Shown here in pieces: positions 1-7,287 of a stretch of 23,264 bases of DNA. The position numbers were made by a program, and so were the translations under genes. Source of the stretch: Verrucomicrobiota bacterium (GTDB lineage Bacteria; Verrucomicrobiota; Verrucomicrobiia; Opitutales; Opitutaceae); assembly GCA_023430825.1 (NCBI GenBank), contig JAEYYL010000452.1:1-23264 (forward strand), given 5' to 3'. The notes under the pieces are model-generated. The model was not told the origin of the DNA. It searched no databases and saw only the letters and a program-made list of their open reading frames with translations. Position 1 is the stretch's first letter. Each line of letters begins with the position of its first letter.

Positions 1-1341
1 CTCCAATCCCCGCATCGTTCCCGTCGACGACGCGAATTTCTCCTCCTCGATCCCCATCCGCTGCAGCATCGAAACGAACAGATTCGGCAGCGGATAATTC
101 TGCTGCCGGTCGAACACCAGATGCTGCCCGTGACGAAACCCGCCGCCCGCAAACAGCGTCGGCATGTTCGTCGTCGAGTGCGCGTTCGCATCACCGAGGT
201 TCGATCCATATAGCACCATCGTTCGATCGAGCAGCGTCTCCTCGCCTTCCCGCACGCTCTTCAAATCTGTCATCAATCCCGCCAACAGCTTCATCTGCCA
301 CTCGTCGAGCACCTTCAACTGCGCGAGCTTGTCGTCCGCTTTTCCGTGGTGCGACAGGTTGTGGTAATCCTCCGTGATCGTCGCCCCGCGGATTTCCACC
401 ACCGGCGTCCCGACGCTGTTCAACATGAGCGTGATCGACCGCGTCGAGTCCGTCTCGAACGCCAGCTTCGCCAGATCATACATCACTTTCACCTTCGCCA
501 TGTATTGCGCCGGGCTCGTCGGATCGACCGGCACGCTCGCCGCCACCACCGGCTTCGGCTTCGTCTCCCACCCGCGCGACGCCTGCATCCGGCTCTCCAG
601 ATCGCGCACGCTCGTGAAATACTGATCGAGCCGCGTGCGGTCGTGCGCGCCGACTTTCCGCTGCAAATCCCTCGCCTGGTCCGCCACCGCATCGAGGATG
701 CTCCGCCCCGTATCCAAATCCCGGATCTGCGCCTCGATCTCCTCCGGCGTCCCTTGGAGAAACAGCTGCTTGAACACGTCCGACGCCTTCTCCTCCGGCG
801 GAATCGCCACGCCGCTCCCCGTCCACGACAGGCTCCGCGTGTTCGTGTTCACCGCCAGCGTCAGCGACGGAAAACGCGTCAGGATGCCGATCCGCTCCGC
901 GATGTATTGATCCAGCGAGATCGTGTTCCGAAACGAACTGCTCGCCGGATGCGGCGCCGCCGTCAGGAAACTGATGTCCGCCGGATGCCCGCCGTCGACG
1001 TTCGGGTGCGACACGCCGCTCAACACCGTGAAATCGCTCCGGTGCGCGTCCAAGAATTTCAAATACGGCGACGCCACATAATCGCGCCCGTTCCCCGTCG
1101 GAAAAAACAGCTCCGGCAGCAGCCCGAGATTGTTGCAGATGCCGAACATCCGCCGCGGCGCCCCGCCCGGCGTCAGCGGTGAAGCCGCCGCCGCGCTCGC
1201 CGCCCGCGCGAAGCCCGGCAGCATCGAATCCAGAAACGGCAGCGACAACGCCACGCCCATCCCCTGCAAAAACCGCCGCCGCGACATCGCTGTCCGCGTC
1301 GCCACAAAAGGAAAGGAAGTCTCGGCCGCGTTTGTTTTCAT
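1..1341 (-). CDS. DUF1552 domain-containing Tat-exported protein (3' end cut by window edge)
   Basis: The frame runs open for 447 codons from ATG at 1341 to base 1 without a stop, so only the last few residues are probably missing. The N-terminus is a textbook twin-arginine signal: S-R-R-R-F-L-Q at residues 20-26, a hydrophobic stretch (about 28-43) and an Ala-rich cleavage region ending near A-R-A-A-S-A. This implies export of a folded, perhaps cofactor-containing protein. The rest matches DUF1552: an early R-M-F-G-I-C-N-N-L-G segment, a G-V-S-H-P-N-V-D-G-G-H-P motif, and a late L-Y-G-S-N-L-G-D-A-N-A-H-S segment like those of sulfatase-like proteins. An alternative start is Met19 (position 1287), which would place the Tat motif at the very N-terminus. 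It lies 69 bases downstream of a DUF1592-type gene, the usual partner of this family in Planctomycetes and Verrucomicrobia. The biochemical function of the family is not established. Confidence 0.9.
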   Translation of the reverse strand, partial: MKTNAAETSFPFVATRTAMSRRRFLQGMGVALSLPFLDSMLPGFARAASAAAASPLTPGGAPRRMFGICNNLGLLPELFFPTGNGRDYVASPYLKFLDAHRSDFTVLSGVSHPNVDGGHPADISFLTAAPHPASSSFRNTISLDQYIAERIGILTRFPSLTLAVNTNTRSLSWTGSGVAIPPEEKASDVFKQLFLQGTPEEIEAQIRDLDTGRSILDAVADQARDLQRKVGAHDRTRLDQYFTSVRDLESRMQASRGWETKPKPVVAASVPVDPTSPAQYMAKVKVMYDLAKLAFETDSTRSITLMLNSVGTPVVEIRGATITEDYHNLSHHGKADDKLAQLKVLDEWQMKLLAGLMTDLKSVREGEETLLDRTMVLYGSNLGDANAHSTTNMPTLFAGGGFRHGQHLVFDRQQNYPLPNLFVSMLQRMGIEEEKFASSTGTMRGLE

Positions 1342-1349
1342 AAGGTAGC

Positions 1350-1368
1350 GGCGGTCGTCCCGACCGCC
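1350..1368. repeat. Perfect short hairpin in DUF1592-DUF1552 gap
   Basis: GGCGGTCG (1350-1357) and CGACCGCC (1361-1368) form a perfect 8 bp stem around a 3-base loop. It lies just before the DUF1552 start codon. There is no T-tract after it on the minus strand, so it is not a convincing intrinsic terminator. It may be a dispersed intergenic element or affect translation of the downstream gene. Confidence 0.55.
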
Positions 1369-1373
1369 ATGGG

Positions 1374-1408
1374 TTCATTCATTCGAGTGCATTCGCGTCA
1401 TTCGCGGG
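1374..1408 (-). repeat. Degenerate ~10-base tandem repeat after DUF1592 stop
   Basis: On the minus strand, right after the DUF1592 stop codon, units of the form GCGAATGAC / GCGAATGCAC / TCGAATGA / ATGAAC follow one another. A repeat with the same unit type and orientation relative to transcription follows the cheA stop at 22973-23002. Sequences of this kind recur between genes in several bacterial phyla as far as I recall; their role is unknown to me. Confidence 0.55.
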
Positions 1409-1410
1409 CT

Positions 1411-4185
1411 TCACTTGTTCTGAAACAACTCACTCTGCACGATCTCGTGCACGATCGTTCGCACGCCGTAGCCGCTCGCCTGCGCGCGCGCCAAAATCTC
1501 CTCGATCGCCGGCCGATCGATAAAGCGCACCGGCGCGCCCGTCGCATAAATCGTCAGCTGCTTCACGAGGTTCCGCGCCACCGTCTCCTCGTCCTCTCCG
1601 AGCAGCCGCTTGAATTCACGCACGTCCGAAAAACGCCGCCCGTCCTCCAGCTCGCCCGATGCATCCACCGGCAGCGCGGCGTGAAACGCATACGCCTGCC
1701 CGTTCATCCCGATGCCTTTCACCGGTTCCACGCCGTCCTTCACCGCGCGATAGCGGTCCCGCCAGCCGCCCATCACGTCGAAGCTCTCGAGCGCAAAGCC
1801 CGGTGGGTCCATCCGCGAATGACACGATGCGCAACTCGGGTCCTCGCGATGCTTCTCCAACTGCTGCCGGATCGTCACCGCCCCGCGGATGTCCGGCTCC
1901 ACCGCCGCGACCGGCGGCGGCGGCGGCGTCTCATAACCGAGGATACGCGCCGTGATCCAGTTCCCGCGCAACACCGGCGAGGTCGTCGTCCCGTTCGCCG
2001 TCACCTTCAACACACTCGCCTGCGTCAACAGCCCGCCGCGCACGCTGTCCGCCGGCAGCGCCACCTTCTGCATCTTCGCGCCCGACACGCCCGGCACGCC
2101 GTAATGCGCCGCCAGCCGCTCGTTCAAAAACGTGAAGTCCGACTCCACCACTGTCCGCGCCGGCAGATCCGCCTTCAACAACTCCGCCACGAACAGCCGC
2201 GTCTCGTCGAGCGCCGCCTGCTTCAGCGGATCGTCGAGTTCATAGTCGTTATACAACGTCGCCGACGGCGACGTGTCGTCCGCCTTCCGCAGATCGAGCC
2301 AGTAATCCGTGAACGCGGTCACGAACCGCTCCGCCTTCGCATCGTTCAACAACCGCTCCGTCTCCGCGCGCAACACCTCCGCACGACCGAGTTCGCCGTT
2401 CGCCGCGAGCGTCCGCAACCGTTCGTCCGGCTCCGAGTTCCACAGGAACAACGCCAGCCGCGTCGCCAGCGCGTAGTCGTCAAGCCGTCCCGGCTGCTCC
2501 TCGACAAACAGAAATCCCGGCGACGCTAGCACGGCCGTGTAAGCCGTCAGCAGCGACCGCGCAAACCCCGCGCCCTGCTCGAACTGCGCCTCGAACAATT
2601 TCAAGAAGCGCGCCGCGTGCGCCGGCTCCACCGGCCGCCGATACGCGCGCTGCATGAACCCGCGCAACAACCGCTCCGCATCCGCGTGCGGCTGCGCCGA
2701 CACCACTTCGACCGCCACCTTCGCCAGCGGCACGTTCAACCCGAATCCGCCGCCGCCCCCCGGCCCCGCCGCCGAGCGTATCCGCGGCGCCACGACATCG
2801 AGCGCCACCGTGTCCGCACCTTTCTCGCGTTTCTCCAGCGGCAGTTCACCGAACAGCAATCGATAGCCCGCCCCGGCGCCCGCCTCGTCGTCCGCCAGCG
2901 GTCCCTCCACGTCCATCCATTGCACCGCGTAGCCCGGCATGCCTTCCGGCGTCGCGAGCGGATTCACATACTGCTCGTCCGTGCCGTTCACCCGCGTGCG
3001 AAACAGTCGCGAGCCATCCGTCTGGATCACTTCGTTCGGCGCCAGCATCGCCTCGACTTCCTGCACGCCCGGCTCCGGCGTGAAATCGAACGCCCCGATG
3101 AACCGCCGCTGCCCCGACGTCGTCGCATACACGCCGATCGGTTCGGGCCGCCGCCCCGGCCAGATCTCCTCCAAATTCGGCCGGTGCCACAGCGTGCGGT
3201 GATATTCCGGCGCCTTCGCCTCGCCCGTGCCGTCGTAGAACCAGCGCGCGATCCCGCCGCCGCTCACCCAGATCGCATAACCGCCAAACCGCAGCCGGTA
3301 ACGCCCGCCCACCGGCGCGCGGAAATTCGCCCAGCTATAACCGCCCGCGTCGCTGAACGTGCTCGCGACCTTGCCCACCGCTTCGCGATCGCGCGTCGCC
3401 GGATCGCTCAACGGGGCCCGCCCCGCGCGCACGTCCGGCTGCGCCGCGCCGTCGAGCACGGGAAACGCCAGCCGGTCAGACAACGTCCCGCCTTCGCGCG
3501 GCCAGAAATTCCGCGTCAGGCTCGGCTCGTCGCGCGCATAAAAACGCGTGACCGTCGCCGGCCGCCGCTCGAGCTCCGCGCTCATCGCCTGCCGCATCGC
3601 GTGATCCGCCGCGCTCAGATACCGCGCCATCTGGATGTGCGACACATCGAGCGCATCGCCGATCTTGTTGAACCGGTGCGCCTCGCCGTCCTCCGGCAGC
3701 CGGTCCTTCACCTGCACCCACGGCACATGCAGCAAATCGCGCAACGCGTTCTCGTATTCGTAGCGGTTCAACCGCCGCTGCGTCGCCCGCCCGTCGCGCG
3801 CCACGATCGCCCGCTCCGCCGTCGTCAACGTCGACGCCAGCCCGCCCACGAATCGCTCCAGCTCGTCCGCCGGCGGCCGGCGCCGCTCCTTCGGCGGCAT
3901 CTCGCCCGCCGCCACGCGATCATGGACTTTCACCCACCGCGAAAAATTCGCCTTGTCCTCCGGATCGAAACTCAGCGCGCCGAGATCGAGTCCGCCTTTC
4001 CGATCCTCCTCGTTGTGACAGCTCGAACAGCGTTGATCGATGAACTCCGCCAGCTCCGCCGCCACCGTCGCAGTTTCGCCACGCACTGGCAGGCTCGCAC
4101 TCATCGCCGCCAGCGACGCGAGCACGACGAGCGACCAGGCTCGTGCTTGAACCGACGGCGGGGGCGTTCCGTCCGGACTGCGCAT
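1411..4185 (-). CDS. DUF1592/DUF1588/DUF1585-type secreted cytochrome-like protein
   Basis: A 924-residue protein. The N-terminus has a Sec-type signal peptide (hydrophobic core about residues 17-33). It is followed by a c-type haem motif C-S-S-C-H at 53-57 in a Planctomycete cytochrome-like (PSCyt) domain. The order then matches DUF1587 (N-R-Y-E-Y-E-N-A-L-R-D-L-L segment), DUF1595, DUF1592 (L-A-L-F-L-W-N-S-E-P-D), DUF1588 with a second haem motif C-A-S-C-H at 785-789 followed by S-R-M-D-P-P-G-F-A-L-E, and DUF1585 at the C-terminus. Two CxxCH motifs suggest a dihaem periplasmic or surface protein. The frame stays open upstream to 4305, but that start overlaps the Dabb gene and would bury the signal peptide, so ATG at 4185 is preferred. 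Its downstream neighbour is a DUF1552 protein, its usual partner. The substrate is unknown; roles in polymer breakdown have been suggested for such pairs only by inference. Confidence 0.92.
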   Translation of the reverse strand: MRSPDGTPPPSVQARAWSLVVLASLAAMSASLPVRGETATVAAELAEFIDQRCSSCHNEEDRKGGLDLGALSFDPEDKANFSRWVKVHDRVAAGEMPPKERRRPPADELERFVGGLASTLTTAERAIVARDGRATQRRLNRYEYENALRDLLHVPWVQVKDRLPEDGEAHRFNKIGDALDVSHIQMARYLSAADHAMRQAMSAELERRPATVTRFYARDEPSLTRNFWPREGGTLSDRLAFPVLDGAAQPDVRAGRAPLSDPATRDREAVGKVASTFSDAGGYSWANFRAPVGGRYRLRFGGYAIWVSGGGIARWFYDGTGEAKAPEYHRTLWHRPNLEEIWPGRRPEPIGVYATTSGQRRFIGAFDFTPEPGVQEVEAMLAPNEVIQTDGSRLFRTRVNGTDEQYVNPLATPEGMPGYAVQWMDVEGPLADDEAGAGAGYRLLFGELPLEKREKGADTVALDVVAPRIRSAAGPGGGGGFGLNVPLAKVAVEVVSAQPHADAERLLRGFMQRAYRRPVEPAHAARFLKLFEAQFEQGAGFARSLLTAYTAVLASPGFLFVEEQPGRLDDYALATRLALFLWNSEPDERLRTLAANGELGRAEVLRAETERLLNDAKAERFVTAFTDYWLDLRKADDTSPSATLYNDYELDDPLKQAALDETRLFVAELLKADLPARTVVESDFTFLNERLAAHYGVPGVSGAKMQKVALPADSVRGGLLTQASVLKVTANGTTTSPVLRGNWITARILGYETPPPPPVAAVEPDIRGAVTIRQQLEKHREDPSCASCHSRMDPPGFALESFDVMGGWRDRYRAVKDGVEPVKGIGMNGQAYAFHAALPVDASGELEDGRRFSDVREFKRLLGEDEETVARNLVKQLTIYATGAPVRFIDRPAIEEILARAQASGYGVRTIVHEIVQSELFQNK

Positions 4186-4221
4186 CCGGGCGAATGTGGG
4201 AAGCCCGAACGCTTTGTCTAG

Positions 4222-4247
4222 CCCGCGCTCGCAATCGCACGCGCGGG
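4222..4247. repeat. Inverted repeat in the Dabb-DUF1592 gap
   Basis: CCCGCGC (4222-4228) and GCGCGGG (4241-4247) can form a 7 bp stem with a 12-base loop. It lies downstream of the Dabb stop and upstream of the DUF1592 start. On the minus strand the stem is followed by CTAGAC rather than a T-run, so I do not call an intrinsic terminator. It could still be a weak terminator or an mRNA boundary. Confidence 0.35.
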
Positions 4248-4271
4248 AAAACTTTTGTGGTCCGTTTCCCC

Positions 4272-4571
4272 TTACGCTGCGTCGTAAATCTGCACCTTCG
4301 TCCAAAACGTCTTGAACGTCTCGACGAACTTCAGGTGCAGCGGGTCGACTTGATACGCGTCGTGTCCCGCGACGTCCTTCACCACCACCGTCAGCGCCAC
4401 CGAATACGAATCGTCGATGATCGGCCGCTTCTCGGTCGCCGCCGGCGTGCCGACGTAAATCTTCTCCACCGCCGCGATGCCGCCGAGCGACTCGACGCCG
4501 CGACGAAACTCCGCGCGCTGCTCCGGAGTGAGTTCAGGTTTCAGCCAGAAATAAACGGTGTGGACCAACAT
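4272..4571 (-). CDS. Dabb-family (stress-responsive alpha/beta barrel) protein
   Basis: A 99-residue protein that matches the Dabb fold in length and layout: an opening M-L-V-H-T-V-Y-F-W-L-K-P strand with the family's conserved His, a helix rich in Glu and Arg, a central I-Y-V-G-T-P segment, a V-A-L-T-V-V-V strand, and the ending H-D-A-Y-Q-V-D-P-L-H-L-K-F-V. Dabb proteins form small dimeric ferredoxin-like barrels. Some are stress-induced and a few act as small enzymes, but most have no known function. It lies 48 bases after the hybrid kinase and 86 bases before the DUF1592 gene, with no strong Shine-Dalgarno sequence. It could be the tail of the signalling operon or an independent gene. Confidence 0.9.
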   Translation of the reverse strand: MLVHTVYFWLKPELTPEQRAEFRRGVESLGGIAAVEKIYVGTPAATEKRPIIDDSYSVALTVVVKDVAGHDAYQVDPLHLKFVETFKTFWTKVQIYDAA

Positions 4572-4619
4572 GATCCGCCCAGCCTTCCCGTCACGGTTTC
4601 CAGCGCAAGCGCGAACCGG

Positions 4620-6596
4620 TCACCCCCCGGACTCCTCCACTTCGCGCAACGCCAGATCCAGCGTCGCCATGTTCACCGGCTTGGTCAGGTGCGCGACGAA
4701 CCCCGCCTCCCGACTCGCCTCGACGTCCCGCTCCATGCCGTAACCCGTCACCGCGATGCCCCTCAACCCGTGCCGCTCCCGCAACCGGCGCATCAAATCA
4801 TGTCCATTGCCGTCCGGCAGGCCGATGTCCGACACGACGAGGTCGAACCGCTGGCGCTCGGCCGCGGCCACCGCCTCCGCCACGCTCTCGCACGCCACCA
4901 CGTCATAACCGCGTTTCCCCAACAAACGCGCCAGCGCCGCGCGGGTCGCCTGGTGATCCTCGATCAACAGCAGCCGTCGTCGCGTCGGCCCGGCCTGCGC
5001 TCCGCGCACCTCGCCCGCCGCGCCACCGGCCACGGCCGCCGCACCCGCAGCCAGCGTTGGCAACACCACGGTGAACACGGCCCCGTGCCCGCGCCCTTCG
5101 CTCGCCGCGCTGATCCGACCGCCATGCAATTCCACCAGCGTCCGCGAAATCGCCAGCCCCAGCCCGAGCCCCGCCGCCCGATGCGATCCGGCCGCCGCTT
5201 CGCCGCCCTGGAAAAACGCCTCGAACGCCCGCTCCAACTCCACCGCCGTCAATCCCCGCCCACTGTCGGCGAACTCGATCGCCACCTCACGCCCGCTCGG
5301 CGTGTTCGCCGTGCGCACCTGCACCCGACCGCCGTCCGGCGTGAACTTCACCGCGTTCTTCAACACATTCCAGAACACCTGCTGCAACCGCGCCGCATCC
5401 GCCGAAACCGCCGCCACCTCCGCCTCCAGCGCCACCTCCACCGCCAGGCGCTTCGCCTCCAGCTCCGGACGCAGCCCGTCGACCGCTTCGCCCAGCACCG
5501 CATGCACGTCCACCGTGCGAGGCTCGAGCGACAGCTTTCCGCGCACGATCCGCGTGAGGTCCAGCAGGTCGTCGATCAGCCGGGCCTCGATCGTCGCGTT
5601 CTTCGCGATCGTCTCGAAATCGCCCCGCACTTCGGGCGCCAGACGCTCGTTCGCCGCCGCCTCGCTCGCCAGGAGCAGGATCGGGTTGAGCGGCGTGCGC
5701 AGTTCGTGCGACAGCGCCGCGAGAAAATCGTCCTTCGCCCGCGACGCCGCCACGGCCTCGTCCCGCGCCCGCACCACTTCCGCCCGCGCCGCGTGCTGCT
5801 CCGTCACGTCGTGAAACACCAGCACCGCGCCGATCAGCTCGCCGTCCGCCCGCCGGATCGGTGCAGCGCTGTCCTCGATCGGCCGCTCCGTGCCGTCCCG
5901 CGCCCGCAGGATCGTGTGATTCGCCAGCCCCACGATCACGCCTTCGCGCAACACCCGCTCCACCGGATTCTCCACCACCGCGCGCGTATGCTCGTTGAAA
6001 ATATCGAACAGCTCCGCCATCGGCCGGCCCACCGCCTCCGCCATCGTCCAGCCGGTCAGCCGCTCCGCGACCGGGTTGATGAATTCGATGTTGCCTCGCA
6101 CATCCGTCGCGATCACCGCGTCGCCGATGCTCGCGGGCGTCACCCGCAGCCATTCGCGCTGTTCGCGGATTTCGTTTTCAGCCTGGCGCCGCGCACGGAT
6201 CTCCTGGTGCAGCTCCGCGATCTTGCGGTTCAACCCCAGGAACCGCTCCGCCGCCGCCTCCTGCCGCCGCACGCGCACGATCAGCGCGCGTTCCCCGCCC
6301 TCCGCCGGCGCCAGCAACGCCCCTTCGCACCGCAGCAGGTCCGCCACCCCGCAGCGGAACGGCGCCGGCCCGTATATCATCCGCCCCGTCCCGGACCACA
6401 GCCGCAGCGCCGCCCGCACGCGCTCCGGCGCCTCGGGCGCCCAGTCGAACAGCGTCTGCCGCTCCAGGTCCGTCACCGGCCGCCCGAGCAACTCCGCCAG
6501 CGCATCGTTGCCCGCCACGATCCGCCCATCGCCCGCCACCAGCATCAACGCCTCCGGAAACCGGGCGGCGTAGCGCAAAAACGCTTCGCGATTCAT
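4620..6596 (-). CDS. PAS-PAS hybrid sensor histidine kinase with C-terminal receiver
   Basis: A 658-residue cytoplasmic hybrid kinase with no membrane segment. In order: a PAS-like domain (about 5-112), a short coiled coil (115-148) with R-F-L-G-L-N-R-K-I-A-E-L-H, a PAS domain (150-268, ending D-V-T-E-Q), and a HisKA domain with S-H-E-L-R-T-P and the phospho-acceptor at His297. The HATPase_c domain follows, with its N-box around N-V-L-K-N-A-V-K-F-T (410-419), G1 box D-S-G-R-G-L (444-449) and G2 box G-L-G-L-G-L. A linker of Ala and Gly leads to a receiver with the acidic pair E546/D547, phospho-Asp590 and Lys639. The G1 box reads D-S-G-R-G rather than the usual D-T-G-I-G. It starts 4 bases after the stop of the MetOD1 gene, so the two are probably translated together. 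The kinase-receiver half is closely similar to that of the kinase at 15429-17531. The signal is unknown. Confidence 0.93.
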   Translation of the reverse strand: MNREAFLRYAARFPEALMLVAGDGRIVAGNDALAELLGRPVTDLERQTLFDWAPEAPERVRAALRLWSGTGRMIYGPAPFRCGVADLLRCEGALLAPAEGGERALIVRVRRQEAAAERFLGLNRKIAELHQEIRARRQAENEIREQREWLRVTPASIGDAVIATDVRGNIEFINPVAERLTGWTMAEAVGRPMAELFDIFNEHTRAVVENPVERVLREGVIVGLANHTILRARDGTERPIEDSAAPIRRADGELIGAVLVFHDVTEQHAARAEVVRARDEAVAASRAKDDFLAALSHELRTPLNPILLLASEAAANERLAPEVRGDFETIAKNATIEARLIDDLLDLTRIVRGKLSLEPRTVDVHAVLGEAVDGLRPELEAKRLAVEVALEAEVAAVSADAARLQQVFWNVLKNAVKFTPDGGRVQVRTANTPSGREVAIEFADSGRGLTAVELERAFEAFFQGGEAAAGSHRAAGLGLGLAISRTLVELHGGRISAASEGRGHGAVFTVVLPTLAAGAAAVAGGAAGEVRGAQAGPTRRRLLLIEDHQATRAALARLLGKRGYDVVACESVAEAVAAAERQRFDLVVSDIGLPDGNGHDLMRRLRERHGLRGIAVTGYGMERDVEASREAGFVAHLTKPVNMATLDLALREVEESGG

Positions 6597-6600
6597 GCCT

Positions 6601-7155
6601 CTACTCGCCCTGGAAATATTCGCGACCGGTCGACTGCGCCGCTTCCGGCGTCGGCTTCAGGTGCACCACGACCCGGCACCCCGCATCCCCGCGCGCGATC
6701 GTCTGCTGCAGGTCCACTTTCGCATAACCGAGATTGTTCGCCGCGATCGCGCCGAAGACGTTCGACGTCATCATGCACATCGCCGGCCGGCCGATCACCT
6801 TGTCGCCGAACGGACACGCCCGGTTCCCGAAAACGATCTTCTCGTCCGTCTCCTCGATCACGAAAAATTCGCCCCGGATCCGCCGCTTCAGATCCACCAG
6901 CACCTGCGCGACCTGCTCGCGCGAAAGCTGCGAGACCTGCAGCGAGCGTTTATACATCGTCTCGATTTCGCGGCCCATGTTCTGGCCGACGATGCTCACG
7001 AAACCCGCGGCCTCCTCCATGCCCACGACATCCTGCAGCACGCCGGAAAGTTCGCGGATGAGAGTGCGCGTGAAAACATCCCGTTCGAGCGGAATGTCGG
7101 TGCGATCCGCCAGCGGCGGCGCCGCGGGGGCGGCAGGAGGGTTCGGGGGATTCAT
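6601..7155 (-). CDS. MetOD1 (methanogen output domain 1) protein
   Basis: A 184-residue protein whose second half matches the MetOD1 domain. It has A-C-P-F-G (113-117), R-P-x-M-C-M-M-T-S-x-V-F-G-x-I-A (123-138), N-L-G-Y-A-K-V (141-147) and A-R-G-D-A-G-C-R-V-V-V-H-L (154-166). The three cysteines, Cys114, Cys127 and Cys160, fall in the family's conserved positions and could bind a metal or respond to redox; that is inference. The first 20 residues are Pro- and Ala-rich. A helical part (25-95) contains G-F-V-S-I-V-G-Q-N-M-G. The frame extends 9 codons further to a GTG at 7182; ATG at 7155 is preferred because the extra residues add nothing recognisable. The downstream PAS kinase begins 4 bases after its stop, suggesting a sensor or output partner for that kinase. 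The family's biochemical role is unknown. Confidence 0.82.
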   Translation of the reverse strand: MNPPNPPAAPAAPPLADRTDIPLERDVFTRTLIRELSGVLQDVVGMEEAAGFVSIVGQNMGREIETMYKRSLQVSQLSREQVAQVLVDLKRRIRGEFFVIEETDEKIVFGNRACPFGDKVIGRPAMCMMTSNVFGAIAANNLGYAKVDLQQTIARGDAGCRVVVHLKPTPEAAQSTGREYFQGE

Positions 7156-7287
7156 GGAGGGAATGGCGCGCACTGTTATCACGAGCGCGCGCGGCGCAAA
7201 CTCGTTTCAGACCTCCCTGCCTCCGCCGCGCCCGACCGGCTTCGCCCCGTTTCCATGCCGCCGCCCCGGCGCCGGCCCGCCGCGCCG

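Noticed and set aside
4186..4305. Upstream start (4305) for the DUF1592 protein
   Set aside because: It would overlap the Dabb gene by 34 bases and place 40 non-hydrophobic residues before an obvious signal peptide.
4572..4619. Weak inverted repeat between the hybrid kinase and the Dabb gene
   Set aside because: Short, interrupted stem with a large loop and no T-tract; common by chance in sequence this GC-rich.
4143..7061. Long plus-strand open frame opposite the Dabb, kinase and MetOD1 genes
   Set aside because: Low-complexity Arg/His/Pro composition, and it spans three well-supported minus-strand genes. It is a shadow of high GC.
7156..7287. Possible promoter before the MetOD1 gene (TTGCGC and GATAAC boxes)
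   Set aside because: The spacing between the boxes is about 13 bases, too short for a sigma-70 promoter, and nothing else supports it.
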